A stretch of DNA of 64,000 nt from Pseudoflavonifractor phocaeensis (GTDB lineage: Bacteria > Bacillota > Clostridia > Oscillospirales > Oscillospiraceae): the NCBI RefSeq assembly GCF_016901955.1, contig NZ_JACJLC010000002.1, positions 1-64,000 of the forward strand. The letters run 5' to 3'. The translations under genes and the position numbers were made by a program. The notes beneath the pieces are model-generated. The model ran no database searches. It had not been told where the DNA came from and saw nothing but the letters and a program-made list of their open reading frames with translations. Below are positions 1 to 7,916 of the stretch, piece by piece. How positions within the stretch are numbered: the first letter of the stretch is position 1; the number at the start of each line of letters is the position of its first letter.

Positions 1-25
1 CAGCAAAAGGAGACGGATTCCCACG

Positions 26-56
26 AAAAACGACCGCCCACTGGGCGGTCGTTTTT
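26..56. terminator. Bidirectional intrinsic terminator
   Basis: A perfect stem (GACCGCCCA pairing with TGGGCGGTC around one base) is flanked by AAAAA on the left and TTTTT on the right, so it can stop transcription from either side. It closes the ptsI end of the trehalose operon and probably a gene beyond the left edge. The first 25 bases hold nothing else recognisable. Confidence 0.85.
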
Positions 57-111
57 CTCGGAATGACGGGGGTTGTGCACTTTGCGTATTTTGCAACAGG
101 CCCTTTTTTCT

Positions 112-1764
112 TTATCCCTCCAGCAGCTCCAGGGTCCCCTGAGCGGCGATACTCTGGCGGATAGCTGCCCGGAGAGGCAGCACGGCGGTGGGAGAAACGC
201 TGAGCTCGTCGATGCCCATGGCCAGGAACGTGGGCAGCAGTCTCAGGTCGGCTCCCAGCTCCCCACAGATGCCGATCCAGATGCCGGCGGCGTGGGCCGC
301 GTCGGCGGCCAGCTTCAGGGCCCGCAGGACGGCTGGGTGGTGGGGATCGTAAAACTTGCCCAGGTCGTTGCACTGACGGTCGCAGGCCAGCACATACTGG
401 GTCAGATCGTTGGTGCCCACCGAGAAAAAGTCCACCAGCTGAGCCAGCTCAGGGGCCATGAACACAGCGGCGGGAGTTTCGATCATGATGCCCAGCTCCG
501 TATCCCGGTTGAAGGGGATCCCCTCGTCGGTCAGCTCCTCCATCACCTTCTGGCAGGCCCGGCGGCACTCCTTCACCTCCCACACGGAGGTGATCATGGG
601 GAACATGATGGCCACCTTGCCATAGGCGGAGGCCCGGTAGAGGGCCCGCAGCTGGGTGCGGAATACCTCCGGCCGGTTCAGGCAGATGCGGATGGCCCGC
701 AGACCCATGGCCGGATTTTCCTCCTTGCTCAGGTTGAAATAATCCACCTGCTTGTCGGCTCCGATATCCAGGGTACGGATGATGACCCGCTTGCCGTTCA
801 TGGCGGAGGCCGCCGCCTTATAGGCCTGGAACTGCGCCTCCTCGTCAGGATAGTCGCTGGCAGCCAAATAGAGGAACTCGGAACGGAACAGACCGATACC
901 CTGGCCGTCGTTGGCCAGCACAGCGTCCACGTCCTCAGGAGAACCGATGTTGCAGTAAAGCTTGACGTGCTTGCCGTCCAGGGTAACGTCCTCCTGGCCC
1001 ACCATGGCCCGCAGCAGTTCCTGCCGCTGGGCCTGCTGGGCCTGGCGGGTCTCCAGACTCTGAAGGGTCTCCGGATCGGGATCAAAGATCACCTGACCGG
1101 TCTCCCCCACGATAAAGGCCTCTTTCCCGTGACAGCTCTCGTCAAGGGCGGTCCCCAGACCACACACGGCGGGGATACCCATGGTACGGGCCAGGATGGC
1201 GGTGTGGCTGTTGCCCGAGCCCCGCTGGGTGGCGATGGCCAGGATCTTGCTCTTATCCAGCTGAATGGTCTCCGAGGGCGCCAGGTCATCAGCGGCCAGG
1301 ATCACCGGCCCGGCCGAGTCGATGCCTCCCTCCGCCACACCCATGAGGATGTTCAGCAGCCGGCCGGTCACATCCTTCACATCGGCGGCCCGCTCCTGCA
1401 TATAAGGGTCGTCCATCCCGGCCAGCATGGCGGAAAATTGCTCTCCCGCCTGCTGGACGGCGTACTCCGCGTTATAGCCCTGGTCCACCAGCTCGTCCAT
1501 GGCACCGGTATAGTCCTCGTCCTCCAGGAACATGGCGTGGGTCTCAAACAGCAGGGCGGCGGACTCTCCCGCCTGGGCGCGGGCCAGCTCGGCCATCTCC
1601 TGGAGCTGGCTTCCAGCCCGCTCCCTGGCCTGGGCCAGCCTCTCCCGCTCTCCGGCCACGTCCTCGGTCTGCCGCGGCTCCACTACCGCCTGCCGGCGGC
1701 TGTAAAAGTAGATGGTCCCCCGCTGGATGCCCTTGGAAACTCCCTGTCCGTGTAAAATGTTCAT
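112..1764 (-). CDS. ptsI: PTS enzyme I (phosphoenolpyruvate-protein phosphotransferase)
   Basis: This 550-aa cytoplasmic enzyme takes phosphate from phosphoenolpyruvate and passes it to HPr, the first step of all PTS sugar uptake. The phospho-acceptor histidine is His187 in GSGNSHTAILAR. The C-terminal PEP-binding barrel carries the NDLTQY motif and the catalytic cysteine Cys500 in GICGELG. Length is close to the family's usual 570 aa. The start has AAGGGG five bases upstream. It is the last gene of treP-treC-ptsH-ptsI, 33 bp after ptsH, and is followed by a strong terminator. Finding the general PTS proteins inside a sugar-specific operon is unusual and suggests that trehalose, or whatever TreR senses, controls the supply of EI. 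Identification is secure. Confidence 0.97.
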   Translation of the reverse strand: MNILHGQGVSKGIQRGTIYFYSRRQAVVEPRQTEDVAGERERLAQARERAGSQLQEMAELARAQAGESAALLFETHAMFLEDEDYTGAMDELVDQGYNAEYAVQQAGEQFSAMLAGMDDPYMQERAADVKDVTGRLLNILMGVAEGGIDSAGPVILAADDLAPSETIQLDKSKILAIATQRGSGNSHTAILARTMGIPAVCGLGTALDESCHGKEAFIVGETGQVIFDPDPETLQSLETRQAQQAQRQELLRAMVGQEDVTLDGKHVKLYCNIGSPEDVDAVLANDGQGIGLFRSEFLYLAASDYPDEEAQFQAYKAAASAMNGKRVIIRTLDIGADKQVDYFNLSKEENPAMGLRAIRICLNRPEVFRTQLRALYRASAYGKVAIMFPMITSVWEVKECRRACQKVMEELTDEGIPFNRDTELGIMIETPAAVFMAPELAQLVDFFSVGTNDLTQYVLACDRQCNDLGKFYDPHHPAVLRALKLAADAAHAAGIWIGICGELGADLRLLPTFLAMGIDELSVSPTAVLPLRAAIRQSIAAQGTLELLEG

Positions 1765-1797
1765 GCTGCCACCCCTTCTCTGTCCGTGCCCACCGTC

Positions 1798-2058
1798 TTA
1801 CAGGTTGTCCCGGAAGAACTGCTCCATGGCGGCGATGGCCTCCTCCTCGGCGGGGCCCTCGGCGGCCACCACCACCTGGTCGCCGCCCTTGACCCCCAGG
1901 CTCATCAGCTTCATCAGCTGGGTGCTCTTGGCGGTCTTGTCCCCCTTGGACACGGTGATCTCGGTACCGGCAAAGGCCTTGGCGGCCTTCACCAGCAGGC
2001 CGGCGGGACGGGCATGGATACCCACGGGATCGGTAATGGTATAGGTAAACGACTTCAT
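1798..2058 (-). CDS. ptsH: HPr phosphocarrier protein
   Basis: This 86-aa protein relays phosphate from enzyme I to sugar-specific IIA domains. The active-site histidine is His15 in GIHARPAG. The regulatory serine of Gram-positive HPr is present as Ser45 in AKSTQL, so HPr kinase and CcpA-type carbon catabolite control are likely. The ATG at 2058 was chosen because AAGGAG lies eight bases upstream; an upstream GTG in frame would sit on the ribosome site. It lies 28 bp downstream of treC and 33 bp upstream of ptsI, on the same strand. Confidence 0.97.
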   Translation of the reverse strand: MKSFTYTITDPVGIHARPAGLLVKAAKAFAGTEITVSKGDKTAKSTQLMKLMSLGVKGGDQVVVAAEGPAEEEAIAAMEQFFRDNL

Positions 2059-2086
2059 AAGTAACACTCCTTCAAATATATAATGG

Positions 2087-3730
2087 TTATTTCAGCAGCA
2101 GGACAGATTCGTAGGGCCGCAGGGTCCAGCTCTGGGCCGGGGCGCTGTCGGGGTAGTTGGACAGCAGTACCCGGTAGCCCTCCAGGTTCACCGGGCTGTC
2201 CCACCGGGTCTCCTTGGGATAGAAATTGCTGACGCACACCAGGCTCTCCCCCTGGTAGGCCCGCCGGTAGGCCAGCACCGCCGGGTGCTCCGGGGTGAGG
2301 GGGGCGAACTCTCCCAGAGCGATGACGTCGTGCTCCTTCCGCAGCCGGATCAGGGCCTGGTAGTGAGCGAAAATGGAGTCGGGATCCCCCACCTGGGCGG
2401 CGGCGTTGATCTCCGCCGCGTTGGGATTCACCGAGATCCAGGGCTCCCCGGAGCTAAAGCCTCCCTTGGGGGTGCCGTCCCACTGCATAGGGGTGCGGCT
2501 GTTGTCCCGGGAGTGGACCTTCAGGATATTGTACACGCTCTCCTCGCTCATACCCTTGTCCCGGAGGATGCGGAAGTGGTTCAGGCTCTCCACGTCCCGG
2601 TACTGGTCCAGCCGGGTGAAGTTGGCGTTGGTCATGCCCAGCTCCTCCCCCTGGTAGATGTAGGGGGTGCCACGCATGGCGTGGACGATGTTGGCCAGCA
2701 TTTTGGCCGACTGCTTCCAATACTTCCCCTCATCCCCAAACCGGGAGACCACCCGGGGCTGGTCATGGTTGCACCAGAACACCGCGTTCCAGGCCCCGTG
2801 GGCGGCCATGCCCTCCTGCCAGGAAAAGAGGATCTCCTTCAGCTTGCCGAAATCGGCGGGCACCAGCACCCACTTGTCGTTGCCCATGAAGTCTACCTTC
2901 AGGTGGTGGAAGGAGAACACCATGGACAGCTCCCTGCCATCCGCCCCGGCGTACCGGAAGCAGTTCTCCATGGAGGTGGAGGACATCTCCCCCACCGTCA
3001 CGATCTCCGGATCCCGGCCAAAGCTCTGCAGGTTCAGTTCCCGGAGGAATTCGTGGATCCGGGGCCCATCGGTGTAGAACCGGCGGCCGTCCCCCTGGAA
3101 ATCGTCGGCGTACTCCCCCTTGCTGATCAGGTTGACCACGTCGAACCGGAAGCCCTTCACCCCCTTGTTCATCCAGAAGCGGACGATATCCTGGACCTCC
3201 CGGCGGACAGCGGGATTCTCCCAGTTCAGGTCGGCCTGGGTCCTGTCAAACAGATGGAGATAGTATTGCCCCAGCTGGGGCACATATGCCCAGGCATTGC
3301 CCCCGAACTTGCTCTCCCAGTTGGTGGGGGGAGTACCGTCGGCCTTGCCGGGGCGGAAGATGTAGTAGTCCTGGTAGGTCTTGTCCCCCGCCAGGGCCTT
3401 CTGGAACCACTGGTGCTCGGTGGAGGTGTGGTTGAACACCATGTCCAGCATGACCCCGATGCCACGCTGGGCGGCCTGGTCCACCAGCGCCTCAAAATCG
3501 GCCATGGTGCCGTACCGGGGATCGATGGCCCGGTAGTCGGCCACGTCGTAGCCGTTGTCGTTCTGGGGAGAGACGAAGAAGGGGGTCAGCCAGATATAGT
3601 CCACCCCCAGCTCCCGGAGGTAATCCAGCTTTTGGATCACGCCGGGGAGATCCCCCAGGCCGTCCCCATTGGTGTCCAGAAAGGATTTGGGATAGATCTG
3701 ATAGACAACGCTGTGTTTAAAATCCTTCAT
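2087..3730 (-). CDS. treC: Trehalose-6-phosphate hydrolase (GH13)
   Basis: This 547-aa cytoplasmic GH13 enzyme should hydrolyse trehalose 6-phosphate made by the neighbouring PTS permease to glucose and glucose 6-phosphate. GH13 landmarks appear in order: VVYQIYPKSF near the N-terminus, DMVFNHTS, GFRFDVVNLISKG (catalytic Asp near residue 200), TVGEMSS (acid/base Glu) and NHDQPRVVSRFG (third carboxylate). Sequence alone does not fully exclude a related oligo-1,6-glucosidase, but the treP and treR context makes phosphotrehalase the best reading. It begins 9 bp after treP, with GAGGTG at the right spacing. Length matches the family. Confidence 0.9.
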   Translation of the reverse strand: MKDFKHSVVYQIYPKSFLDTNGDGLGDLPGVIQKLDYLRELGVDYIWLTPFFVSPQNDNGYDVADYRAIDPRYGTMADFEALVDQAAQRGIGVMLDMVFNHTSTEHQWFQKALAGDKTYQDYYIFRPGKADGTPPTNWESKFGGNAWAYVPQLGQYYLHLFDRTQADLNWENPAVRREVQDIVRFWMNKGVKGFRFDVVNLISKGEYADDFQGDGRRFYTDGPRIHEFLRELNLQSFGRDPEIVTVGEMSSTSMENCFRYAGADGRELSMVFSFHHLKVDFMGNDKWVLVPADFGKLKEILFSWQEGMAAHGAWNAVFWCNHDQPRVVSRFGDEGKYWKQSAKMLANIVHAMRGTPYIYQGEELGMTNANFTRLDQYRDVESLNHFRILRDKGMSEESVYNILKVHSRDNSRTPMQWDGTPKGGFSSGEPWISVNPNAAEINAAAQVGDPDSIFAHYQALIRLRKEHDVIALGEFAPLTPEHPAVLAYRRAYQGESLVCVSNFYPKETRWDSPVNLEGYRVLLSNYPDSAPAQSWTLRPYESVLLLK

Positions 3731-3739
3731 ACGCGCACC

Positions 3740-5668
3740 TCACTGACAGGTGATGACGGTAGTCTGACCGGCCGCCGCCTCCAGACCGGACCGGAAGGAG
3801 AAGGTAAAGTCGCCGGGCTCGGTGACCACAAAGGCGGTGGTGGTGGGGTGGCCGGCCTGACGGATCTTCTCCGGATCAAAGGTGATGAGCCTGTCCCCCA
3901 GGCGCACCCGGTCCCCCTCATGGACGTGGAGCTGGAAGCCCTCCCCGTTCATGGACACGGTGTCCATGCCCACGTGGATGAGCAGCTCCACCCCATTGTC
4001 CAGCTGAATGCCGCAGGCGTGCTTGCTGTCCTCCATGACGGAGCAGACGGTGCCGTCGGCGGGGGCCAGCACTTCATTCCCGGTGGGCTGGATGCCTACA
4101 CCCTCCCCCAGCACGCCCTGGGAGAATACCTGGTCGGGGATCTCCTCCAGGGGAATGATCTTCCCGGTGATGGGGGACTTGATCTCCCCGTCGGCGGCGG
4201 CGGAAATGGGCTGGGGCTCAGCCTCAGGCCGGGCCTCCACGGCCTCCCCCTGGAGGGCAGCGGTATCCAGCTTGCGCTTGCCCACCACAAAGGTCAGTAC
4301 AAAGGGGATGACGATGGCGGCAGCCATGGCCAGCAGGAAGGTGACCCAGAACTGAGGCTTGATGGACAGGATACCGGGCAGGCCGCCCACGCCGATGGAA
4401 TAGGCCTCCACGCCGGTACCAATGGAGATGACGGCGGCCACCGAGGAGCCGATCATGCCGCACACCAGGGGGAAGCCATACTTCATGTTCACGCCGAAGA
4501 GAGCGGGCTCGGTGACCCCCAGGTAGCAGGAGATGCAGGCGGGGATGTTCACCTGCTGGGCCCGCTGGTTCTTCTTCTGGAGCATCGACATGGCCAGCAC
4601 GGCGGAGCCCTGGGCGATGTTGGACAGGGCGATCATGGGCCAGAGGATGGTGCCCTCATACAGGTTGACCAGCTGACTGTCGATGGCGTTGGTCATGTGA
4701 TGCAGGCCGGTCATGACGATGGGGGCGTACAGCAGGCCGAACACGGCGGCGAACAGCCAGCGGACGTTGGAGGTCAGGCCCATGTACACCACGCTGGCGA
4801 TGGCGTCGCCGATCTTCCAGCCGATGGGCCCCACCACGGTGTGGGCCACGATGACAGCGGGCACCAGGGACAGGAAGGGCACCACGATCATGCTCACCAC
4901 TTCGGGGCAGATCTTCTTGAAAAACTTCTCCAGGTACACCAGCACGAAGCCCGCCAGCATGGCGGCAATGACCTGGCCCTGGTAGCCGATCATCTGGACC
5001 TGGGCAAAGCCGAAATCCCACACGGGGATCTGCTCGGCGGTAGCCACCGAGAAGCCGTTGAGCAGCTGGGGGGATACCAGGGTCAGGCCCAGAATGATGC
5101 CCAGGATCTGGGTGGTGCCCATCTTCTTGGTGATGGACCACACGATGCCCACCGGCAGCATATGGAACACCGCCTCACCGATGAGCCACAGGAAGTTGTA
5201 CACCCCCGCCCAGAACTGGGACACATCGGACAGACTCATGGTGCCGTCGGCAAAGAAGTTGATCTCACCGATGATGTTGCGGAAGCCCAGGATCAGACCG
5301 CCGCAGATGAGGGCGGGGATGATGGGGGCGAAGATCTCCCCCAGGGTGCCCACGATCCGCTGGGCCAGGGACTGGTTGGTTTTGGCGGCGGCCTTCACCG
5401 CGTCCTTGCTCACCCCTTCGATGCCGGCATAGGCGGTGAACTCGTTGTAGAAGATGGCCACATCGTTTCCGATGATCACCTGGAACTGGCCGGCCTGGGT
5501 GAAGGTGCCCTTGACGGCGGGGATGGCCTCGATCCGGGCGGTGTCCGCCTTGGCGGGCTCCACCAGCACGAACCGCATCCGGGTCATACAGTGGGATACC
5601 GCCCGGATGTTCTCCTTGCCGCCGACGTACTGGAGCAGGGCCTGTACGTCCGCTTGATACTTGGACAT
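3740..5668 (-). CDS. treP: PTS trehalose permease, EIIBCA fusion
   Basis: This 642-aa membrane protein imports and phosphorylates trehalose. Domain order is IIB (Cys27 in SHCMTRMRF is the phospho-site), IIC (about ten membrane segments, residues 100-470), an Ala/Glu-rich linker, and a C-terminal IIA-Glc domain (LIHVGMDTV carries the phospho-histidine near residue 565). With its own IIA it needs only HPr and EI, both encoded in the same operon. The start at 5668 has AAAGGAG seven bases upstream; an ATG six bases earlier is too close to it. Sucrose-type permeases are close relatives, so the sugar is inferred from treC and treR. Confidence 0.9.
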   Translation of the reverse strand: MSKYQADVQALLQYVGGKENIRAVSHCMTRMRFVLVEPAKADTARIEAIPAVKGTFTQAGQFQVIIGNDVAIFYNEFTAYAGIEGVSKDAVKAAAKTNQSLAQRIVGTLGEIFAPIIPALICGGLILGFRNIIGEINFFADGTMSLSDVSQFWAGVYNFLWLIGEAVFHMLPVGIVWSITKKMGTTQILGIILGLTLVSPQLLNGFSVATAEQIPVWDFGFAQVQMIGYQGQVIAAMLAGFVLVYLEKFFKKICPEVVSMIVVPFLSLVPAVIVAHTVVGPIGWKIGDAIASVVYMGLTSNVRWLFAAVFGLLYAPIVMTGLHHMTNAIDSQLVNLYEGTILWPMIALSNIAQGSAVLAMSMLQKKNQRAQQVNIPACISCYLGVTEPALFGVNMKYGFPLVCGMIGSSVAAVISIGTGVEAYSIGVGGLPGILSIKPQFWVTFLLAMAAAIVIPFVLTFVVGKRKLDTAALQGEAVEARPEAEPQPISAAADGEIKSPITGKIIPLEEIPDQVFSQGVLGEGVGIQPTGNEVLAPADGTVCSVMEDSKHACGIQLDNGVELLIHVGMDTVSMNGEGFQLHVHEGDRVRLGDRLITFDPEKIRQAGHPTTTAFVVTEPGDFTFSFRSGLEAAAGQTTVITCQ

Positions 5669-5739
5669 GAACATTCTCCTTTATCGGTGTATTTTTCCTG
5701 TTTTCCGGAGGCTGGCCCCGGCTGCTTTGTGATGATTCA

Positions 5740-5768
5740 ACAATACTATACTTGTTTAAACAAGTCAA
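5740..5768 (-). promoter_or_regulatory. treP operon promoter
   Basis: On the minus strand TTGACT (5763-5768) and TATTGT (5740-5745) are 17 bp apart. A TreR-type palindrome fills most of the spacer, so bound repressor would block RNA polymerase directly. Confidence 0.7.
5751..5764. promoter_or_regulatory. TreR-type operator 1
   Basis: Perfect 14-bp palindrome CTTGTTTAAACAAG inside the treP promoter. Its core TTGTTTAAACAA recurs exactly at 5886-5897 next to the treR promoter, as expected for a GntR-family TreR that controls both divergent units. Confidence 0.8.
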
Positions 5769-5842
5769 CTCTGGAAAATGGATAAAGATATCCTCCTGTT
5801 TTTAGGCACCTCTCCGATTCGACGATTCCGCTCTGAAATCCG

Positions 5843-5871
5843 TTGACATACCCCCTGGGGTGTGGTATAGT
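5843..5871 (+). promoter_or_regulatory. treR promoter (sigma-A)
   Basis: TTGACA (5843-5848) and TATAGT (5866-5871) with a 17-bp spacer. The predicted transcription start falls just before the second operator. Confidence 0.8.
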
Positions 5872-5885
5872 AAGTCAATTCCGAG

Positions 5886-5897
5886 TTGTTTAAACAA
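5886..5897. promoter_or_regulatory. TreR-type operator 2
   Basis: Perfect palindrome TTGTTTAAACAA, identical to the core of operator 1. It lies just downstream of the treR -10 box and upstream of the start codon, consistent with autorepression by roadblock. Confidence 0.8.
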
Positions 5898-5903
5898 GGT
5901 GGG

Positions 5904-6656
5904 ATGGCCATGCCCCGTCAGAAGTTTATGGAGATCTATGCCGTGCTGAAAACCCGGGTGGAGTCGGGGGCCTACCCGGTGGGCCAGATGCTGCCCTCGG
6001 AGAATACCCTGATCCAGGAGTTCGACTGCTCCCGCAACACGGTGCGCCGGGCCATCTCTGAGCTGGTGCGGGACGGCTACGTCCAGACCCACCAGGGCCT
6101 GGGGGTATGCAGCATCTTCCAGCCCATTGAGCAGTCCTCCTACACCATGGGCACCATCGAGTCCTTCCGGGAAACCGCCCTGCGCACCGGCCAGCACAGC
6201 GGTACCAAGGTGGTCTCCTTCTCCCGCTGTACGGCGGACCAGGCCATTTCCCGTCAGACCGGCTTCGCGGAGGGCACCCAGTTGTTCTCCCTGTGCCGGC
6301 TCCACGACCTGGACGGGGTCCCCATCATCCTGAACCTGAGCTACCTGCGGGTGGACTGTATGCCCGGTCTGACGGCGGAGATCGCCGGGGGCTCCCTTTA
6401 CCGCTACCTGGAGGAGGAGCTTGGCATGACCATCGTCACCAGCAAACGCACTCTGACGGTGGAAATGGCCACCGAACAGGACAGCCGGTGGATCGACCTG
6501 GCCCCCTACAACTGTGTGGCGGTAGTGACCAACCAGGTGTACAACAGCCAGGGCGTCCTCTTTGAGTATACCCAATCCCGCCACCATCCCCGAATCTTCC
6601 GGTTCCAGGACAACGCCGTACGCCGTCCCTCCGCCAAAACTCCAGTGGGCGTATAG
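5904..6656 (+). CDS. treR: Trehalose operon repressor, GntR/HutC family
   Basis: This 250-aa protein has an N-terminal winged helix (about residues 5-70, with LPSENTLIQEFDCSRNTVRRA typical of GntR) and a C-terminal UTRA/HutC ligand domain that in TreR proteins senses trehalose 6-phosphate. It is transcribed divergently from treP, with two identical palindromes between them. The start is uncertain between the ATGs at 5904 and 5910; no strong ribosome site decides it. An earlier ATG at 5886 would lie in the operator and is unlikely. HutC-family annotation is firm. The TreR role is inferred from context. Confidence 0.88.
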   Translation: MAMPRQKFMEIYAVLKTRVESGAYPVGQMLPSENTLIQEFDCSRNTVRRAISELVRDGYVQTHQGLGVCSIFQPIEQSSYTMGTIESFRETALRTGQHSGTKVVSFSRCTADQAISRQTGFAEGTQLFSLCRLHDLDGVPIILNLSYLRVDCMPGLTAEIAGGSLYRYLEEELGMTIVTSKRTLTVEMATEQDSRWIDLAPYNCVAVVTNQVYNSQGVLFEYTQSRHHPRIFRFQDNAVRRPSAKTPVGV

Positions 6657-6689
6657 CGTATCCTCCGTAAAATAACATACAAAACAACA

Positions 6690-6722
6690 GGAGGGCCTGC
6701 CACGCTATGCGGCAGGCCCTCC
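6690..6722 (-). terminator. Terminator at treR / LRR-gene convergence
   Basis: A 12-bp stem (GGAGGGCCTGCC with GGCAGGCCCTCC). On the minus strand it is followed by a T-rich run (TGTTGTTTTG), so it mainly serves the leucine-rich-repeat gene. It may also stop treR. Confidence 0.65.
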
Positions 6723-6753
6723 ATTTCATCCGCCTCACAAATCCGGCGGCGGG

Positions 6754-7764
6754 CTATTCGTACCAGATACTGAACTGCGCCTGTCCCAGCTGGGCCTGGA
6801 CCAGGGGCTGGTGCTGCTGGCTCAGGCCCAGCTCGATCAGCCAGGGGCAATCCAACAGAGGGGTCAGATCCGTGATGCTGTTCCCCCGGAGATCCAGCCG
6901 CCGCAGGGCGGGCAGCGTGGGGAGAAAGGACAGCTCCCGCAGGCCGGTCTCTCCCAGATTGAGCACCTGCAGGGACTCCAGCTGGGCCAGGGTGTCCACC
7001 GCCCCGCCGGGCAGCTCCCCCACGATCAGGTGGGCCAGATTGGGGCAATCCTCCAGCGGGGTGAAGTCACTCACCCAGGTGGAGCGCACGTTCAGGGACT
7101 GGAAGGCGCACCCCCGAAAAACCTCCAGAGAGGTGATGCCGGCGGCCTCCAGCACCAGCCGCTGGAGCTGGGGCAGCTCAGCCAGCACCGAAGCGTCGCG
7201 GATGGGATTTTGCCCCAGGTCCACCACCCTCAGCCCCTGACAGCCGGCCAATGGGCTCAGATTGGAGATCTCGTTGCCCGTCAGGCTGAGATATTCCAGA
7301 GGAAGCCCCTCCAGAGGCGAAAGATCGGTTATTTCCTGATAGTCCAAAACCAGCACCCGCAGATTGGATCATTGCTGGAGCAGCGCCAGGTCCTCGTCCC
7401 CGATATCCCCGTGGGCGGTCTCCACCATGTAGCGGTCATGGGCGTCGTTGGCCAGTTCCTCATGCCGCTGGATGGTACCCGTCAGTACCTGGCCGCATAC
7501 CAGCAGCTGCTCCACCTCTCCCAGCCGCGCCACGGGGATGGGCTCGTCCTCCGCCAGCTCCAGCTCCCCCCGCAGGATCTGATACCCGTAGGACTTGCTG
7601 ATGCCCACCGCCGAGATCCAGTCCATGGCGGTTACACCCTTCCCGTCCATCAGGCTCCGCAGTTGATGGGACAAGGTAAGGTCCCCCTGAATCTGCTCCA
7701 GATAGGTTTTCCCGCTTTCCGGCTCCCGCAGCTTGCGCAGCAATGTGCTGGTGGTCTCCCGCAT
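6754..7764 (-). pseudogene. HTH plus leucine-rich-repeat protein interrupted by an in-frame TGA
   Basis: Two open frames in the same reading frame are separated only by a TGA at 7369-7371. The upstream part (131 codons) has a Cro/CI-like helix-turn-helix stretch (SAVGISKSYGYQI). The downstream part (about 200 codons) is seven to eight leucine-rich repeats of the LxxLxLxxNxIxDLxPL kind. The stop falls inside the first repeat (LALLQQ-stop-SNLRVLVLD), where the repeat pattern runs straight through, so this was probably one protein of about 335 aa. TGG to TGA would be a single change. The first usable start after the stop (GTG at 7356) has no ribosome site. A sequencing error or real readthrough cannot be excluded. 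The function of the intact form is unknown. Confidence 0.75.
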
Positions 7765-7865
7765 CTCTCTCCCCCCTTTCTGGTCTCATTATAACGGACT
7801 GTCAGAAAAAAGCAAAGCTATTTCGCCCCGCCTCCGCGGCTGTCTTGCCTCATAGTACGTAAAAA

Positions 7866-7896
7866 CCGGGCCTGCCGTAAAATGCGGCAGGCCCGG
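7866..7896 (-). terminator. Terminator of the Na/Pi cotransporter gene
   Basis: Stem CCGGGCCTGCCG with CGGCAGGCCCGG around a seven-base loop. On the minus strand it is followed by TTTTT. It sits 21 bp after the stop codon. Confidence 0.85.
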
Positions 7897-7916
7897 TCGG
7901 GGTTTGTTCAAAGCGG

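Noticed and set aside
2285-5785. A 1166-codon open frame on the plus strand
   Set aside because: It lies wholly antisense to treC and treP, is full of Gly, His, Gln and Pro without domain patterns, and has no ribosome site. It is a by-product of high third-position GC.
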